The position numbers and the translations under genes were made by a program. Shown one piece after another: positions 9,171-17,541 of a DNA stretch of 64,000 nt (its first letter is position 1; each line of letters starts with the position of its first letter). The notes under the pieces were generated by a model. That model worked only from the letters and a program-made list of their open reading frames with translations, did no database searches and was not told the DNA's origin. This stretch comes from Brenneria goodwinii (GTDB taxonomy: Bacteria > Pseudomonadota > Gammaproteobacteria > Enterobacterales > Enterobacteriaceae), in contig NZ_CP014137.1 of the NCBI RefSeq assembly GCF_002291445.1, positions 1,550,001 through 1,614,000 of the forward strand, written 5' to 3'.

Positions 9171-9186
9171 TGTGACGTTGATAACA
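9171..9186 (+). promoter_or_regulatory. Candidate CRP site in the AraC/DUF2264 divergent promoter
   Basis: TGTGA-CGTTGA-TAACA matches the CRP consensus TGTGA-N6-TCACA with one mismatch, and the flanking A/T bases also fit. It is about 160 bp before the DUF2264 start and about 95 bp before the AraC start. Catabolite control would suit a sugar-use locus. A second palindrome, TTTTACC-TC-GGTAAAA (9254-9269), lies nearer the DUF2264 gene and could bind the AraC protein. Confidence 0.5.
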
Positions 9187-9332
9187 TTTGGCGCATAAAT
9201 AAAAACATTAAGCTCTGTTCGGGTTAGCAAATATCACGCGGAAGCCCGGACTATTTTACCTCGGTAAAAATACTCCCGCAGCGTAAAACTTGTGTCTTCT
9301 TTTTAGATTCATCCTGAATCAAAGGCATTCTT

Positions 9333-11164
9333 ATGTATAAAGAAAATAGCCATGCAAACACCAGGGGATCACAACGTCGGCAGGTCATTCAGACGTTAAA
9401 TTCGATGCTGTCGGCGGTTGATAACTATTTTATTCATGGCAAAAGCGGGATCGCCTTCGGACGGACCTGCGCCCACTACGCGCCTGAAATCGCCGAAATG
9501 GAGGGGTTATCCAGAATTCTCTGGGGGTATTTCCCTTATTGTCCTCTGGAGAACCTTTGCCGTACTGGGAAAAATATCTGACGGCTATCCGCCATGGCAC
9601 CGATCCGTCACATCCTGAATATTGGGGTGAAACCGGCCCGTATGATCAGCGGCTGGTGGAGATGGCCGTTTATGGGCTGGGATTATCCCTGATGAAAAAT
9701 CGCTTAACCGAGCAGTTGAGCGAACAGGAACGGGAAAATCTTCATCAGTGGCTAAATCAAATCAGCCAGGCGGAGATGCCGGATAGCAACTGGAACTATT
9801 TCGCCATCATGGTTCAGCTTGGCTTTAAACAGGCGAACATGCCATGGGATAAGGCGGCCGTCGAGATGCGTTTCGCCAAAATGGAAGCCTATTATCTGGG
9901 CAACGGGTGGTATTCCGACGGCCCCGGACGGCCAAAAGATTATTATATTTCAATGGCTTTTCATTACTATGGATTAATCTACGCCACACTGATGCGGCAT
10001 GATGATCCCGCACGGGCGCAGATATTGCGAGCCAGAGCCGCCGCTTTCGCCAATGATTTTATTTACATGTTCTCCTCAGACGGTCTGGCAATACCGTTCG
10101 GACGCAGCCTGACCTACCGCTTTGCCGAAGCCGCCTTCTGGAGCGCGGCGGCGTTCGCCGAACTGGATACGTTCTCCCCCGGAGTAATAAAAGGCCTGCT
10201 CCTGCGTCACCTGCGCTGGTGGATGTCGCAGCCGATCCTCGATCGTGACGGCATTCTGACGATTGGCTACGCTTATCCGAACCTTATCATGGCGGAAGAT
10301 TACAATTCGCCTGGTTCCCCCTACTGGGCGTTTAAGTTTTTCCTGATTCTGGCCTTGCCGGAGGAACATCCATTCTGGCAGGCCGAGGAAGAACCTCTGC
10401 CGGTCTTGCGTGCGCATCGGGCTATCAAAGAGGCCGATCAGATCCTGGTGCATGACGATCGCTCTTCGCATGTTTATATGCTGACATCCGGCCAGCTTGA
10501 GCTGAATAACTACGTCAATACGGAAGCCAAGTACACCAAATTCGCCTATTCCAGCCATTTGGGCTTTACCGTGGAACGCGGCCGCTATGGCATCAAGCAT
10601 GCTGCCTGCGATTCCATACTGTTATTAGCCGATGGCGATAACTATTTCCGCGGACGGCGCGATTGTACGGAAGTGACGACGACCGACGATTTCATCTTCT
10701 CCCGCTGGTCGCCATGGGCGGATGTGCATATTGCCACCTGGTTGATTCCCTGCCAGGGCTGGCATGTCCGGGTACACCGGATAGATACCGCCCGGACGCT
10801 GGATACGGTGGAAGGGGGCTTCGCCGTGATTTTCAATCAACATACCCAGACGGATATACAACCACGTGAATGCCGTATTCAGGCCGAAAACGGCCGTAGT
10901 CTATTGCTGGATAGAGGGAACCGCGTATCACGCCGCGCGGATACTCTCATTACGCCGCCCAACAGCAGCATCATGTTCGCTGAATGTGCGGCCATTCCCA
11001 TATTGACCATCCAACTTGCCCCCGGCGTTCACTGGCTAGGCGTCGCCGTCGCCGCTCAGATACGGCAGGACGCACCTCTGGCGCCGCCCCCGGACGTGTC
11101 ATTCTCCGATACGGCAATAAAACTGATTCAGATGCAGACGGAAAAAAGCATTGCCATTCGTTAA
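9333..11164 (+). pseudogene. DUF2264 protein gene with a one-base frameshift
   Basis: Two overlapping frames together make one DUF2264 protein. Frame one begins at the ATG at 9333 and carries the start of the domain, including GRTCAHYAPE and MEGLSRILWG, then goes out of frame. The second frame picks up at about 9526 as GVFPLLSSGEPLPYWEKYL and continues to 11164. The switch falls at a run of five G (9523-9527); a sixth G restores WGVFPLL and one frame of 610 codons plus stop, which fits exactly. DUF2264 proteins often accompany glycosyl hydrolases in polysaccharide loci; their activity is unclear. Either a recent frameshift mutation, a phase-variable tract or a sequencing error. The rest of the reading frame is intact, so any decay is recent. 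Confidence 0.85.
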
Positions 11165-11216
11165 CTCCCGCTGACTGCGTTTATTTATCCCTTACCTGTT
11201 AAAGGTGGAAATAAAA

Positions 11217-12494
11217 ATGATCACTGCTGAAAACAAAGCAAGTTATTACAAAATGAGTGCGGTTATATTCCTCTATTTTTTTACCTGGTCGGCAAGCGTT
11301 GGTCTATTAGCCATCTGGCTGGGAGAAAAATCAGGATTAAGCGGATCGATTATCGGAACGGTATTTGCGGTTAACGGTATTTTTTCGGTTGTGCTGAAAC
11401 CGATATATGGCTACATCATGGATAAAATCGGCATGAGTAAAGCCCTGCTGTATTTTATTGTTGTGATGTCGGCGCTGATGGCGCCATTTTTTGTGTATGT
11501 TTACCAGCCGCTACTGATCAGTCATACCATGCTGGGCATTATTGTCGGGGCCATTTATCTGAGTTTCGCCTGGTATGCCGGGGTTGCGGCCTGTGAATCC
11601 TATGCCGATCGCTATAGCCGTATCAGCGGTCTGGAATTTGGTCAGGTGCGGATGTGGGGCTCGCTTGGCTGGGCCATCGCCGCATCGTTTTCCGGGGTGC
11701 TGTTTAACATTTCTCCCGCCTATAACTTCATTTTGGGCAGTATAGCTTCCGTTATCATGTTACTGGTGCTGCTCACGCTGAAAGTGGATAGCGCCAGCGA
11801 ACAGGCGCGCGCCGTATTATCCAAAGAAAAAATTGTGTTTGCCGATGTCATGGCCCTGCTGCGTAACGGCAAATTCTGGGCGTTCTGTCTGTATGTGGCG
11901 GGCGTCGCCTGGATGATGTTTATCGCGGAGCAGCAGTTCTCACGTTTCTTTGTGACGTTTTTCAGCACCAAAGAGCAGGGGAATGCCATATTCGGCTATC
12001 TCAGCACCGTACAATCCGGGCTGGAATTCCTGATGTATATGGTGATCCCATTTATTGTCAACTACTTCGGCGCCAAGAAAGGGCTGCTGTTTGTCGGCGT
12101 ACTGGTCGGGACGCGGCTGATTGCGTCCGGGTTGAGCGACAGCCATTTGATAATATCGGTGATTAAACCGTTGTACGGGCTGGAACAGTCGATGCTGCTG
12201 GTTTCCGTCTTCAAGTATATCGCCGAGCATTTTGACAAACGTATCAATTCCACCATGTATCTGCTGGGCTACCAGGCCATGATTTATGTCGGCAACGTGG
12301 TCATTTCCTCGCCGGCCGGCATCCTCTACGATCGCATCGGTTTTGAACAGACCTACATCATTATGGGCGCGATTGCGCTGGTCTTTACGCTAATTTCCGC
12401 CTTCACGCTTTCATCCTGTCGTAGCAGACGTCATCCGGCGGTCGTTCAGCAAGCGGACGCGGTTGTCGACGCATCACCGGCAATCAAACAGTAA
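11217..12494 (+). CDS. MFS oligosaccharide:H+ symporter (LacY-like)
   Basis: A 425-residue, 12-helix major facilitator. The N-terminal helix (FLYFFTWSASVGLLAIWLGEKSGLSGS), the DKIGMSKALLY loop between helices 2 and 3, and the LEFGQVRMWGSLGWAI block near 150 are typical of the oligosaccharide:H+ symporter group (LacY, RafB, and the rhamnogalacturonide transporter RhiT of Dickeya). The start is taken at the ATG at 11217 because AAAGGTGG lies 8 bases before it; an upstream GTG overlaps that site. It lies between the DUF2264 gene and GH88, so it probably imports the unsaturated disaccharide that GH88 cleaves. Substrate not shown by sequence. Confidence 0.85.
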   Translation: MITAENKASYYKMSAVIFLYFFTWSASVGLLAIWLGEKSGLSGSIIGTVFAVNGIFSVVLKPIYGYIMDKIGMSKALLYFIVVMSALMAPFFVYVYQPLLISHTMLGIIVGAIYLSFAWYAGVAACESYADRYSRISGLEFGQVRMWGSLGWAIAASFSGVLFNISPAYNFILGSIASVIMLLVLLTLKVDSASEQARAVLSKEKIVFADVMALLRNGKFWAFCLYVAGVAWMMFIAEQQFSRFFVTFFSTKEQGNAIFGYLSTVQSGLEFLMYMVIPFIVNYFGAKKGLLFVGVLVGTRLIASGLSDSHLIISVIKPLYGLEQSMLLVSVFKYIAEHFDKRINSTMYLLGYQAMIYVGNVVISSPAGILYDRIGFEQTYIIMGAIALVFTLISAFTLSSCRSRRHPAVVQQADAVVDASPAIKQ

Positions 12495-12531
12495 TCTCTA
12501 TTTTTTGCAAAAGTTAATAAGGGAGAAACCC

Positions 12532-13722
12532 ATGGTTGTTGATGTTACTAAAGAACCGCTGCAGACCCGTAAATTGGTGACGGTTGACCAGCTTGCACTA
12601 CAAAATGATCTGACGCGCGCGCGGGAGCGGGTACTCAGCATCATTGATCGCAATATGCGGAATTTTGGCGAGCGTTTTCCAGGGGAGGCCGGGGTTAATG
12701 GGTATTATCCGCTGACTGAAAACGTGGAGTGGACCACCAGTTTCTGGTCGGGGCAGCTGTGGCTGGCGTGGGAAATGACCGGCGATGAAAAGTATCGTCA
12801 TCTGGCGCAACGGCATGTCCGATCTTTCGGCGCACGGATAGCCGGACGGCAGGATACGGAAACGCATGATTTGGGTTTCCTCTATACGTTATCCTGCGTC
12901 AGCGCCTGGCGACTAACCGATAATCGTCAGGCGCGCGGCTTTTCCCTGCTGGCGGCGGAAGCCTTACTGGAACGTTTTCACGCCAAAGCGCGGATCATCC
13001 AGGCCTGGGGCAATCTGCAGGATCCGCGACAGGCGGGCAGGATGATCATCGATTGCAACATGAACCTTCCCCTGCTGTATTGGGCGACGGAACAAACTGG
13101 CGATAGCCGGTTTGCGGATGCCGCCACAGCGCATGTGCATCAGGCGGCCCGTTATCTGATCAGGCCGGATGCTTCGACTTACCATACCTATTATATGGAT
13201 ACCGCGACCGGGGCGCCGCGTTACGGCAATACTCAACAGGGATATGCCGACGACTCCTGCTGGTCGCGCGGCCAGGCGTGGGGGATTTACGGCTTTCTGC
13301 TCAGCTATCGCTATACCGGCGATCGGCAGATGATCGAATTATCCAAATGCCTTGCCAATTACTTTCTTAACCGGTTGCCGGAGGATGGCGTTTGCCATTG
13401 GGATTTGGCCTTGCTGGGAACCGATGCGCTGCGTGATAGCTCATCGGCGGCGATCGCGGTTTGCGGTCTGCTGGAATTGAGTAAACAACTGCCGGTATCT
13501 GATCCTGACAAGGCAGCCTATGAAGCGTGGGCGCGGTTCATTATGTCGTCACTCAGCCGGCATTATCTGGCGCAAGAACATGATGAATGCGACGGCGTGT
13601 TGAAACACTCGGTATATCATCTGGCCAGCAATAAAGGCGTTGATGAATGCTGTAGCTGGGGAGACTATTTTTATGTGGAAGCCCTGGTTCGCATGACCAT
13701 GCCGTGGCAGCCGTATTGGTAA
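12532..13722 (+). CDS. GH88 unsaturated glucuronyl/uronyl hydrolase
   Basis: A 396-residue cytoplasmic enzyme of family GH88, which removes the 4,5-unsaturated uronic acid left at the non-reducing end after polysaccharide lyase action. Both active-site aspartates are visible in HDLGFLY (near residue 105) and DCNMNLPLLYWA (near 175). The QGYADDSCWSRGQAW and GVDECCSWGDYFYVEAL blocks also belong to the family. Start taken at the ATG at 12532 (GGGAGAAACCC before it); an upstream in-frame start would overlap the permease gene. No signal peptide, so the substrate must be imported, presumably by the preceding MFS protein. It is distinct from GH105 RhiN, though the two families are related. Confidence 0.88.
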   Translation: MVVDVTKEPLQTRKLVTVDQLALQNDLTRARERVLSIIDRNMRNFGERFPGEAGVNGYYPLTENVEWTTSFWSGQLWLAWEMTGDEKYRHLAQRHVRSFGARIAGRQDTETHDLGFLYTLSCVSAWRLTDNRQARGFSLLAAEALLERFHAKARIIQAWGNLQDPRQAGRMIIDCNMNLPLLYWATEQTGDSRFADAATAHVHQAARYLIRPDASTYHTYYMDTATGAPRYGNTQQGYADDSCWSRGQAWGIYGFLLSYRYTGDRQMIELSKCLANYFLNRLPEDGVCHWDLALLGTDALRDSSSAAIAVCGLLELSKQLPVSDPDKAAYEAWARFIMSSLSRHYLAQEHDECDGVLKHSVYHLASNKGVDECCSWGDYFYVEALVRMTMPWQPYW

Positions 13723-13754
13723 TCGGTTTTCGTCAGCGTTTCTCTTCGCAGGGG

Positions 13755-13840
13755 ACGGGGAAACTCTGAATTTTTAATGAGTTAGCACGTTTTTTCAACG
13801 CGGAGAAGGGAAGGCTCTGCGTTTTTGATCGGTTAGCTCC
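13755..13840. repeat. Two-copy imperfect direct repeat before tyrR
   Basis: Two ~35-bp units with a 51-bp period (CTCTG at 13764 and 13815) share the pattern GGGGAA/GGGAAG, CTCTG, TTTTT and GTTAGC. They lie between the GH88 stop and tyrR. Purpose unknown; possibly a duplicated remnant at the island boundary. Confidence 0.4.
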
Positions 13841-13906
13841 TTACTCTGACAAGGGAGAGGGTAATAATGGCTAAAAAAATCGCGTTGCGGCAAGGAAAGC
13901 GGTGAC

Positions 13907-13924
13907 TGTCAACTTTTCCTGACA
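13907..13924 (+). promoter_or_regulatory. Candidate TYR box upstream of tyrR
   Basis: TGTCAACTTTTCCTGACA is an 18-bp site with the arrangement TGT..A-N6-..ACA, keeping the G-N14-C spacing that is invariant in TyrR operators (consensus TGTAAA-N6-TTTACA). It lies 78 bp before the tyrR start, fitting the known autoregulation of tyrR. Confidence 0.5.
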
Positions 13925-14001
13925 CGTCGCTTCATCTGATGGAAGTGAAAGGGTATCATCAATCTTTATTGCCCTGTCGCGTATGAATAAGGTAGTCGTT
14001 G

Positions 14002-15573
14002 ATGCGTCTGGAAGTCTTTTGTGAAGACCGTATTGGTTTGGCCCACGAATTGTTGGATCTTCTGGCATCGCGCAATATCGATTTGCGTGGCATAGAAATC
14101 GATCCTATCGGCCGTATTTATCTTAATTTCGCCACGCTGGATTTTGATGATTTCCGTACTTTGATGGCGGAAATCCGCCGTATTGAAAGCGTTAGCGATG
14201 TTCGAACCGTTGCCTTTATGCCTTCCGAACGCGAACACCGGGCGTTGAACGCGCTGCTGAATTCCATGCCTGAGCCGGTATTTTCGCTCGATATGAAAGG
14301 CAAGATTGAACTGGCCAATCCTGCGGCCGCCAGCCTGTTTGGCGCTACCATGGAAAAACTTTATAACCTGTCCGTCTCAACGCTTATCGCCGGATACTCT
14401 TTCACGGACTGGCTGGAGCAAGGGAGCCCGTCGGTCACGCAGCGCGTGGTGGTGCGCGGACAAGATTTCCTGCTGGAAATTACGCCGATTCATCTGGAAG
14501 ACGATGCCGGTAAGAAATCAGCGGCCGGCGCACTGTTGATGCTGAAATCCGCCGTGCGGATGGGGCGGCAATTGCAGGATCTATCGGTTAACGATGACCG
14601 CGCGTTTGAACATATGGTGGCGGTCAGTCCTAAAATGCGTCAGGTGATTGAACAGGCGCGGAAACTGGCGATGCTGGATGCGCCGCTGCTGATCGTGGGC
14701 GAGACCGGCACCGGTAAGGATATGCTGGCTAACGCCTGTCACTTACACGGCCCGCGCGGCAAGAAAGCGTTTTTGGCGCTGAACTGTGCGGCGCTGCCCG
14801 ATGAGGTGATGGAAAGCGAGCTTTACGGTCATGCGCCGGGAGCCTATCCGAATGCGTTGGAAGGCAAGAAAGGCTTTTTCGAGCAGGCTAACGGCGGCTC
14901 GGTGCTGCTGGATGAGGTCGGCGAGATGTCGGCGCAGATGCAGATCAAACTGCTGCGTTTTATCAATGACGGAACGTTTCGCCGGGTAGGTGAAGATCAC
15001 GAAGTGCATGTGGATGTGCGGGTTATCTGTGCGACCAAGAAAAACCTGTTGGAAATGGTGCAGCGCGGCGAATTCCGTGAGGATCTCTATTACCGGCTTA
15101 ATGTCTTGACCCTGACGTTGCCGCCGCTGCGTGAACGCCCGGCGGATATCATGCCGCTGACGGAACTGTTCGTGGCGCGGTTTGCCGATGAGCAGGGCAT
15201 TCCGCGGCCGAAGCTGGCCGCCGATCTGTACCAGTTTCTGCCGCAGTATGGCTGGCCGGGGAATATCCGCCAGTTGAAGAATGCGATTTACCGTGCGCTG
15301 ACGCAGTTGGAAGGCAATGAATTAAGCATGCGGAATATTGAACTGCCGGCGTTTTCGGTTGAAATTCCACAGAGTGAAGAACTGTTGGAAGGCTCGCTGG
15401 ACGATATCAGCAAACGTTTTGAACGCTCGGTGTTAACCCGCTTGTATCAGACCTATCCCAGTACCCGTAAGCTGGCGAAACGCCTGGGCGTATCGCACAC
15501 GGCGATTGCCAACAAACTGCGGGAATATGGCCTCAGCAGCCGTAAAGGCGCGGGCGAAGAGGACGAGTCATAA
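14002..15573 (+). CDS. tyrR: Aromatic amino acid regulator TyrR
   Basis: Transcription factor that represses or activates aromatic amino acid biosynthesis and transport genes in response to Tyr, Phe or Trp. The 523-residue chain has an N-terminal ACT domain (about 1-75), a PAS domain (about 80-190), a central AAA+ domain with Walker A GETGTGKD (near 234), and a C-terminal helix-turn-helix (KLAKRLGVSHTAIANKLREYGL). The loop that is GAFTGA in sigma-54 activators reads GAYPNA here, as expected for TyrR, which works with sigma-70. Start taken at ATG 14002 (MRLEVFCEDRIGL is the conserved N-terminus), not the preceding TTG. Confidence 0.96.
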   Translation: MRLEVFCEDRIGLAHELLDLLASRNIDLRGIEIDPIGRIYLNFATLDFDDFRTLMAEIRRIESVSDVRTVAFMPSEREHRALNALLNSMPEPVFSLDMKGKIELANPAAASLFGATMEKLYNLSVSTLIAGYSFTDWLEQGSPSVTQRVVVRGQDFLLEITPIHLEDDAGKKSAAGALLMLKSAVRMGRQLQDLSVNDDRAFEHMVAVSPKMRQVIEQARKLAMLDAPLLIVGETGTGKDMLANACHLHGPRGKKAFLALNCAALPDEVMESELYGHAPGAYPNALEGKKGFFEQANGGSVLLDEVGEMSAQMQIKLLRFINDGTFRRVGEDHEVHVDVRVICATKKNLLEMVQRGEFREDLYYRLNVLTLTLPPLRERPADIMPLTELFVARFADEQGIPRPKLAADLYQFLPQYGWPGNIRQLKNAIYRALTQLEGNELSMRNIELPAFSVEIPQSEELLEGSLDDISKRFERSVLTRLYQTYPSTRKLAKRLGVSHTAIANKLREYGLSSRKGAGEEDES

Positions 15574-15639
15574 CGGTCTGAATGTTATGGCGAAAGGGCA
15601 AGGTGTACAGCAGAAAAAGCGATTGGCAAACGGGTAATT

Positions 15640-15656
15640 AAGTTACATTGTAACTT
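15640..15656. repeat. 17-bp palindrome, left copy
   Basis: AAGTTACATTGTAACTT is a near-perfect palindrome. The same sequence with one change (C for T in the centre) occurs at 15933-15949, where it forms the 3' end of the GNAT gene. The two copies bracket the repeat element and the degenerate array at 15675-15905. Confidence 0.6.
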
Positions 15657-15674
15657 TAAAGCGATGTCTAAACT

Positions 15675-15766
15675 TCCTAAACCCGTCATTCCCGCGCAAG
15701 CGGGAATCAGCCAATGGTTGTTTACGGTTTCAGCAGGTGATTCCCGCCTACTACTGCGGGAATGAC
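15675..15766 (+). repeat. Palindromic repeat element, copy 1
   Basis: About 92 bp consisting of two palindromes with the core ATTCCCGC...GCGGGAAT, separated by a unique middle (CAGCCAATGG, TTTACGGTTTCAGCAGG), and beginning and ending with GTCATTCCCGC / GCGGGAATGAC. A second copy, inverted and about 95 per cent identical by eye, is at 35641-35735. The short palindrome matches the pattern ATTCCC-N8-GGGAAT. The structure suggests a REP/BIME-like or MITE-like non-coding element; no protein is encoded. Confidence 0.8.
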
Positions 15767-15778
15767 AGTGGTGGGGAG

Positions 15779-15905
15779 CGGGAATGACAAAGGGGCTAAG
15801 GGGAATGACAATAACCAGAGGCTACGGGAATAGCATATGGGCTACGGGGAAAGACAATAGCAAGAGGCTAAGGGAGATAGCATAGGGGACGCGGGATGAC
15901 AAAGG
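15779..15905 (+). repeat. Degenerate alternating 20/26-bp tandem array
   Basis: At least five decayed units each begin CGGGAATGACA or a close variant and most end GGCTA. They alternate in length: about 20 bp (CGGGAATGACAAAGGGGCTA), 26 bp (with an extra AATAACCAGA), 20, 26, 21, then a partial unit. The unit start copies the right end of the palindromic element just upstream, so the array probably grew from it by slippage or repeated insertion. Confidence 0.6.
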
Positions 15906-15932
15906 TGAATTAGGGCTTTGGTCAATGGTCCG

Positions 15933-15949
15933 AAGTTACATCGTAACTT
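15933..15949. repeat. 17-bp palindrome, right copy
   Basis: AAGTTACATCGTAACTT, differing from 15640-15656 by one central base. It contains the stop codon of the GNAT gene. Confidence 0.6.
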
Positions 15950-16505
15950 TTTCACCTCTCATGAAATCCCTATCCGCCGGGATCAACGAATACATGGCGG
16001 CGTTTAACAAACGATTGCCGACAATCAGCCGGTTTCTGGCGATACCTTCAAAGTGCGCCCCGGTTTTTTCCGCGACGCGACGGCTGGGGCGGTTGTGTTC
16101 CGCCGCCACAATCTCCAACCGGGTCAGCCCCAGTTGCTCGAAGCCAAAGCGGATGATAGCGTCTACCGCTTCCAGCGCGATCCCTTGTCTCTGCGCGGAC
16201 TGGCGTACCCAGTAGCCGATATTACCCATCTGATACATCGGTTGGATATTGTTAATGCCGATAGCGCCGACCAACTCGCCCGATGCCTGATTAAATATGC
16301 CGAAATCAAAGGCGATGCCGGCCTGAATATGGTGTTTACAGTGCATAACCCACTGTGTGCATTTGACTGCGTCATATTCGCGGGTACACCAGGACAACCA
16401 GCGGCCCACGGTTTCCACTGATTCTTGCACCGCGTCCACGAGTTGCGGTATGTCATCGTTGTGACAAGGGCGGATGAGCAATCGCGGCGTGGTTAATGAA
16501 AACAT
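15936..16505 (-). CDS. GNAT N-acetyltransferase, RimJ/RimL type
   Basis: A 189-residue acetyltransferase. It begins MFSLTTPRLLIRPCHNDDIPQ, the usual first strand of RimJ/RimL relatives, and has the acetyl-CoA-binding region near 110-130 (IGYWVRQSAQRQGIALEAV) and the C-terminal VAAEHNRPSRRVAEKTGAHFEG block. Start taken at ATG 16505 because AAGAGG precedes it at good distance; an earlier ATG lacks one. The last codons and stop lie within the 17-bp palindrome at 15933-15949. Convergent with tyrR. Substrate (ribosomal protein, other N-terminus, or small molecule) unknown. Confidence 0.85.
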   Translation of the reverse strand: MFSLTTPRLLIRPCHNDDIPQLVDAVQESVETVGRWLSWCTREYDAVKCTQWVMHCKHHIQAGIAFDFGIFNQASGELVGAIGINNIQPMYQMGNIGYWVRQSAQRQGIALEAVDAIIRFGFEQLGLTRLEIVAAEHNRPSRRVAEKTGAHFEGIARNRLIVGNRLLNAAMYSLIPADRDFMRGEKVTM

Positions 16506-16690
16506 AGATGAACCTCTTGCATAAAACATTCACCGGTTGGAAACCTGTTCGTTCCGGCCGGAAATTCAAGCCTGGGCAGTCTATCCAACCGGTCTTTATC
16601 TTGCTCTTCGTCCGGCATATATACCAGCATACGGTCGCCATTATTTGACGTCGTCCATATCAGGCCGCACGTAGTTATAATCTCCGAGTG

Positions 16691-16895
16691 TCAATCAGGC
16701 TGTTTTAAGAAGTCAACCATCGCTGACGTCAGTGCCTGCGGCGCTTCCAGCGCAATAAGTGATGCGCCGATACGATCGTGGACATTATGATGGCGCGCCC
16801 TTAGCCGTGAGGGCACTGTACTGATCGTGGATGATGATACAAGGGCAGTTAATAGGTGGTAGGCCACGGCAACTGATGTCGTTTGTTGTTGTCGA
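16691..16895 (-). pseudogene. Decayed C-terminal fragment of an alpha/beta hydrolase
   Basis: On the minus strand one frame reads LPPINCPCIIIHDQYSAL and then stops. Another frame continues with HDRIGASLIALEAPQAL and TSAMVDFLKQPD, ending at a stop at 16691. This is the pattern of alpha/beta hydrolases: a 'cP.L.i.g..D' strand, then '..ia.E.P.a....v.dFL' at the C-terminus. The aspartate-histidine region is lost in the frame break. No N-terminal part or start is visible; the gap between GNAT and tpx (16506-16996) holds only this and a terminator. Family call by pattern only. Confidence 0.5.
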
Positions 16896-16904
16896 TGAAC
16901 CGGA

Positions 16905-16942
16905 TAAAAAAATCCGGCAGGCCATTGGCTACCGGATTTTTT
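16905..16942 (-). terminator. Bidirectional-looking terminator after tpx
   Basis: ATCCGG at 16912-16917 pairs with CCGGAT at 16932-16937, with additional pairing inside (GGCC/GGCT), an A-run on the left and a T-run on the right. On the minus strand the hairpin ends in seven T, 55 bp after the tpx stop. Confidence 0.8.
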
Positions 16943-16996
16943 GCGGATAAGAACGGATAATCTGTCTTATCGGATTTTGTATTCCGACTTACGGTA

Positions 16997-17500
16997 TTAC
17001 TTAAACGCCGCCAGGGCTTTATCGTAATCCGGTTCGGTGGTGATTTCGTTCACCAGCTCGCTGTACACGACATTGTCGTTTTCATCCAGAACAACCACTG
17101 CTCGTGCGGTCAGACCTTTCAGCGCGCCGTCAGCGATGGCAACGCCATAGTTTTCTTTGAACTCAGCGCCACGCAGGGTAGAAAGCACCACCACATTATT
17201 CAATCCTTCAGCCCCGCAAAAACGGGCTTGCGCAAACGGCAGGTCGGCAGAAATGCACAGAACCACCGTGTTATCCAGTTCTGAAGCCAACTGATTGAAT
17301 TTGCGCACGGATGCGGCACATACTCCGGTATCGATGCTGGGGAAGATGTTCAGGATTTTACGTTTGCCAGCATAGCTACTGAGAGAGACGTCCGACAGGT
17401 CTTTGGCAACCAGTGTAAAGGCTTTGGCTTTATCGCCTTTTGCGGGGAAAGAGCCGGCCAATGGTACGGGATTGCCTTGGAAATGTACGTTCTGTGACAT
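16997..17500 (-). CDS. tpx: Thiol peroxidase
   Basis: Periplasm-associated or cytoplasmic atypical 2-Cys peroxiredoxin that reduces lipid and alkyl hydroperoxides with thioredoxin. The 167 residues match the family length. The peroxidatic cysteine is Cys61 in PSIDTGVCAASVRKFN, and the resolving cysteine is Cys95 in FAQARFC, both where E. coli has them. A start ATG at 17500 has a weak AGAGGA site before it. It lies 41 bp after the mpaA stop on the same strand. In E. coli ycjG lies between tpx and mpaA; it is absent here. Confidence 0.97.
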   Translation of the reverse strand: MSQNVHFQGNPVPLAGSFPAKGDKAKAFTLVAKDLSDVSLSSYAGKRKILNIFPSIDTGVCAASVRKFNQLASELDNTVVLCISADLPFAQARFCGAEGLNNVVVLSTLRGAEFKENYGVAIADGALKGLTARAVVVLDENDNVVYSELVNEITTEPDYDKALAAFK

Positions 17501-17541
17501 GTATGCGTCCTCTAATTACTTACAGGTTATTAACATGCTGC

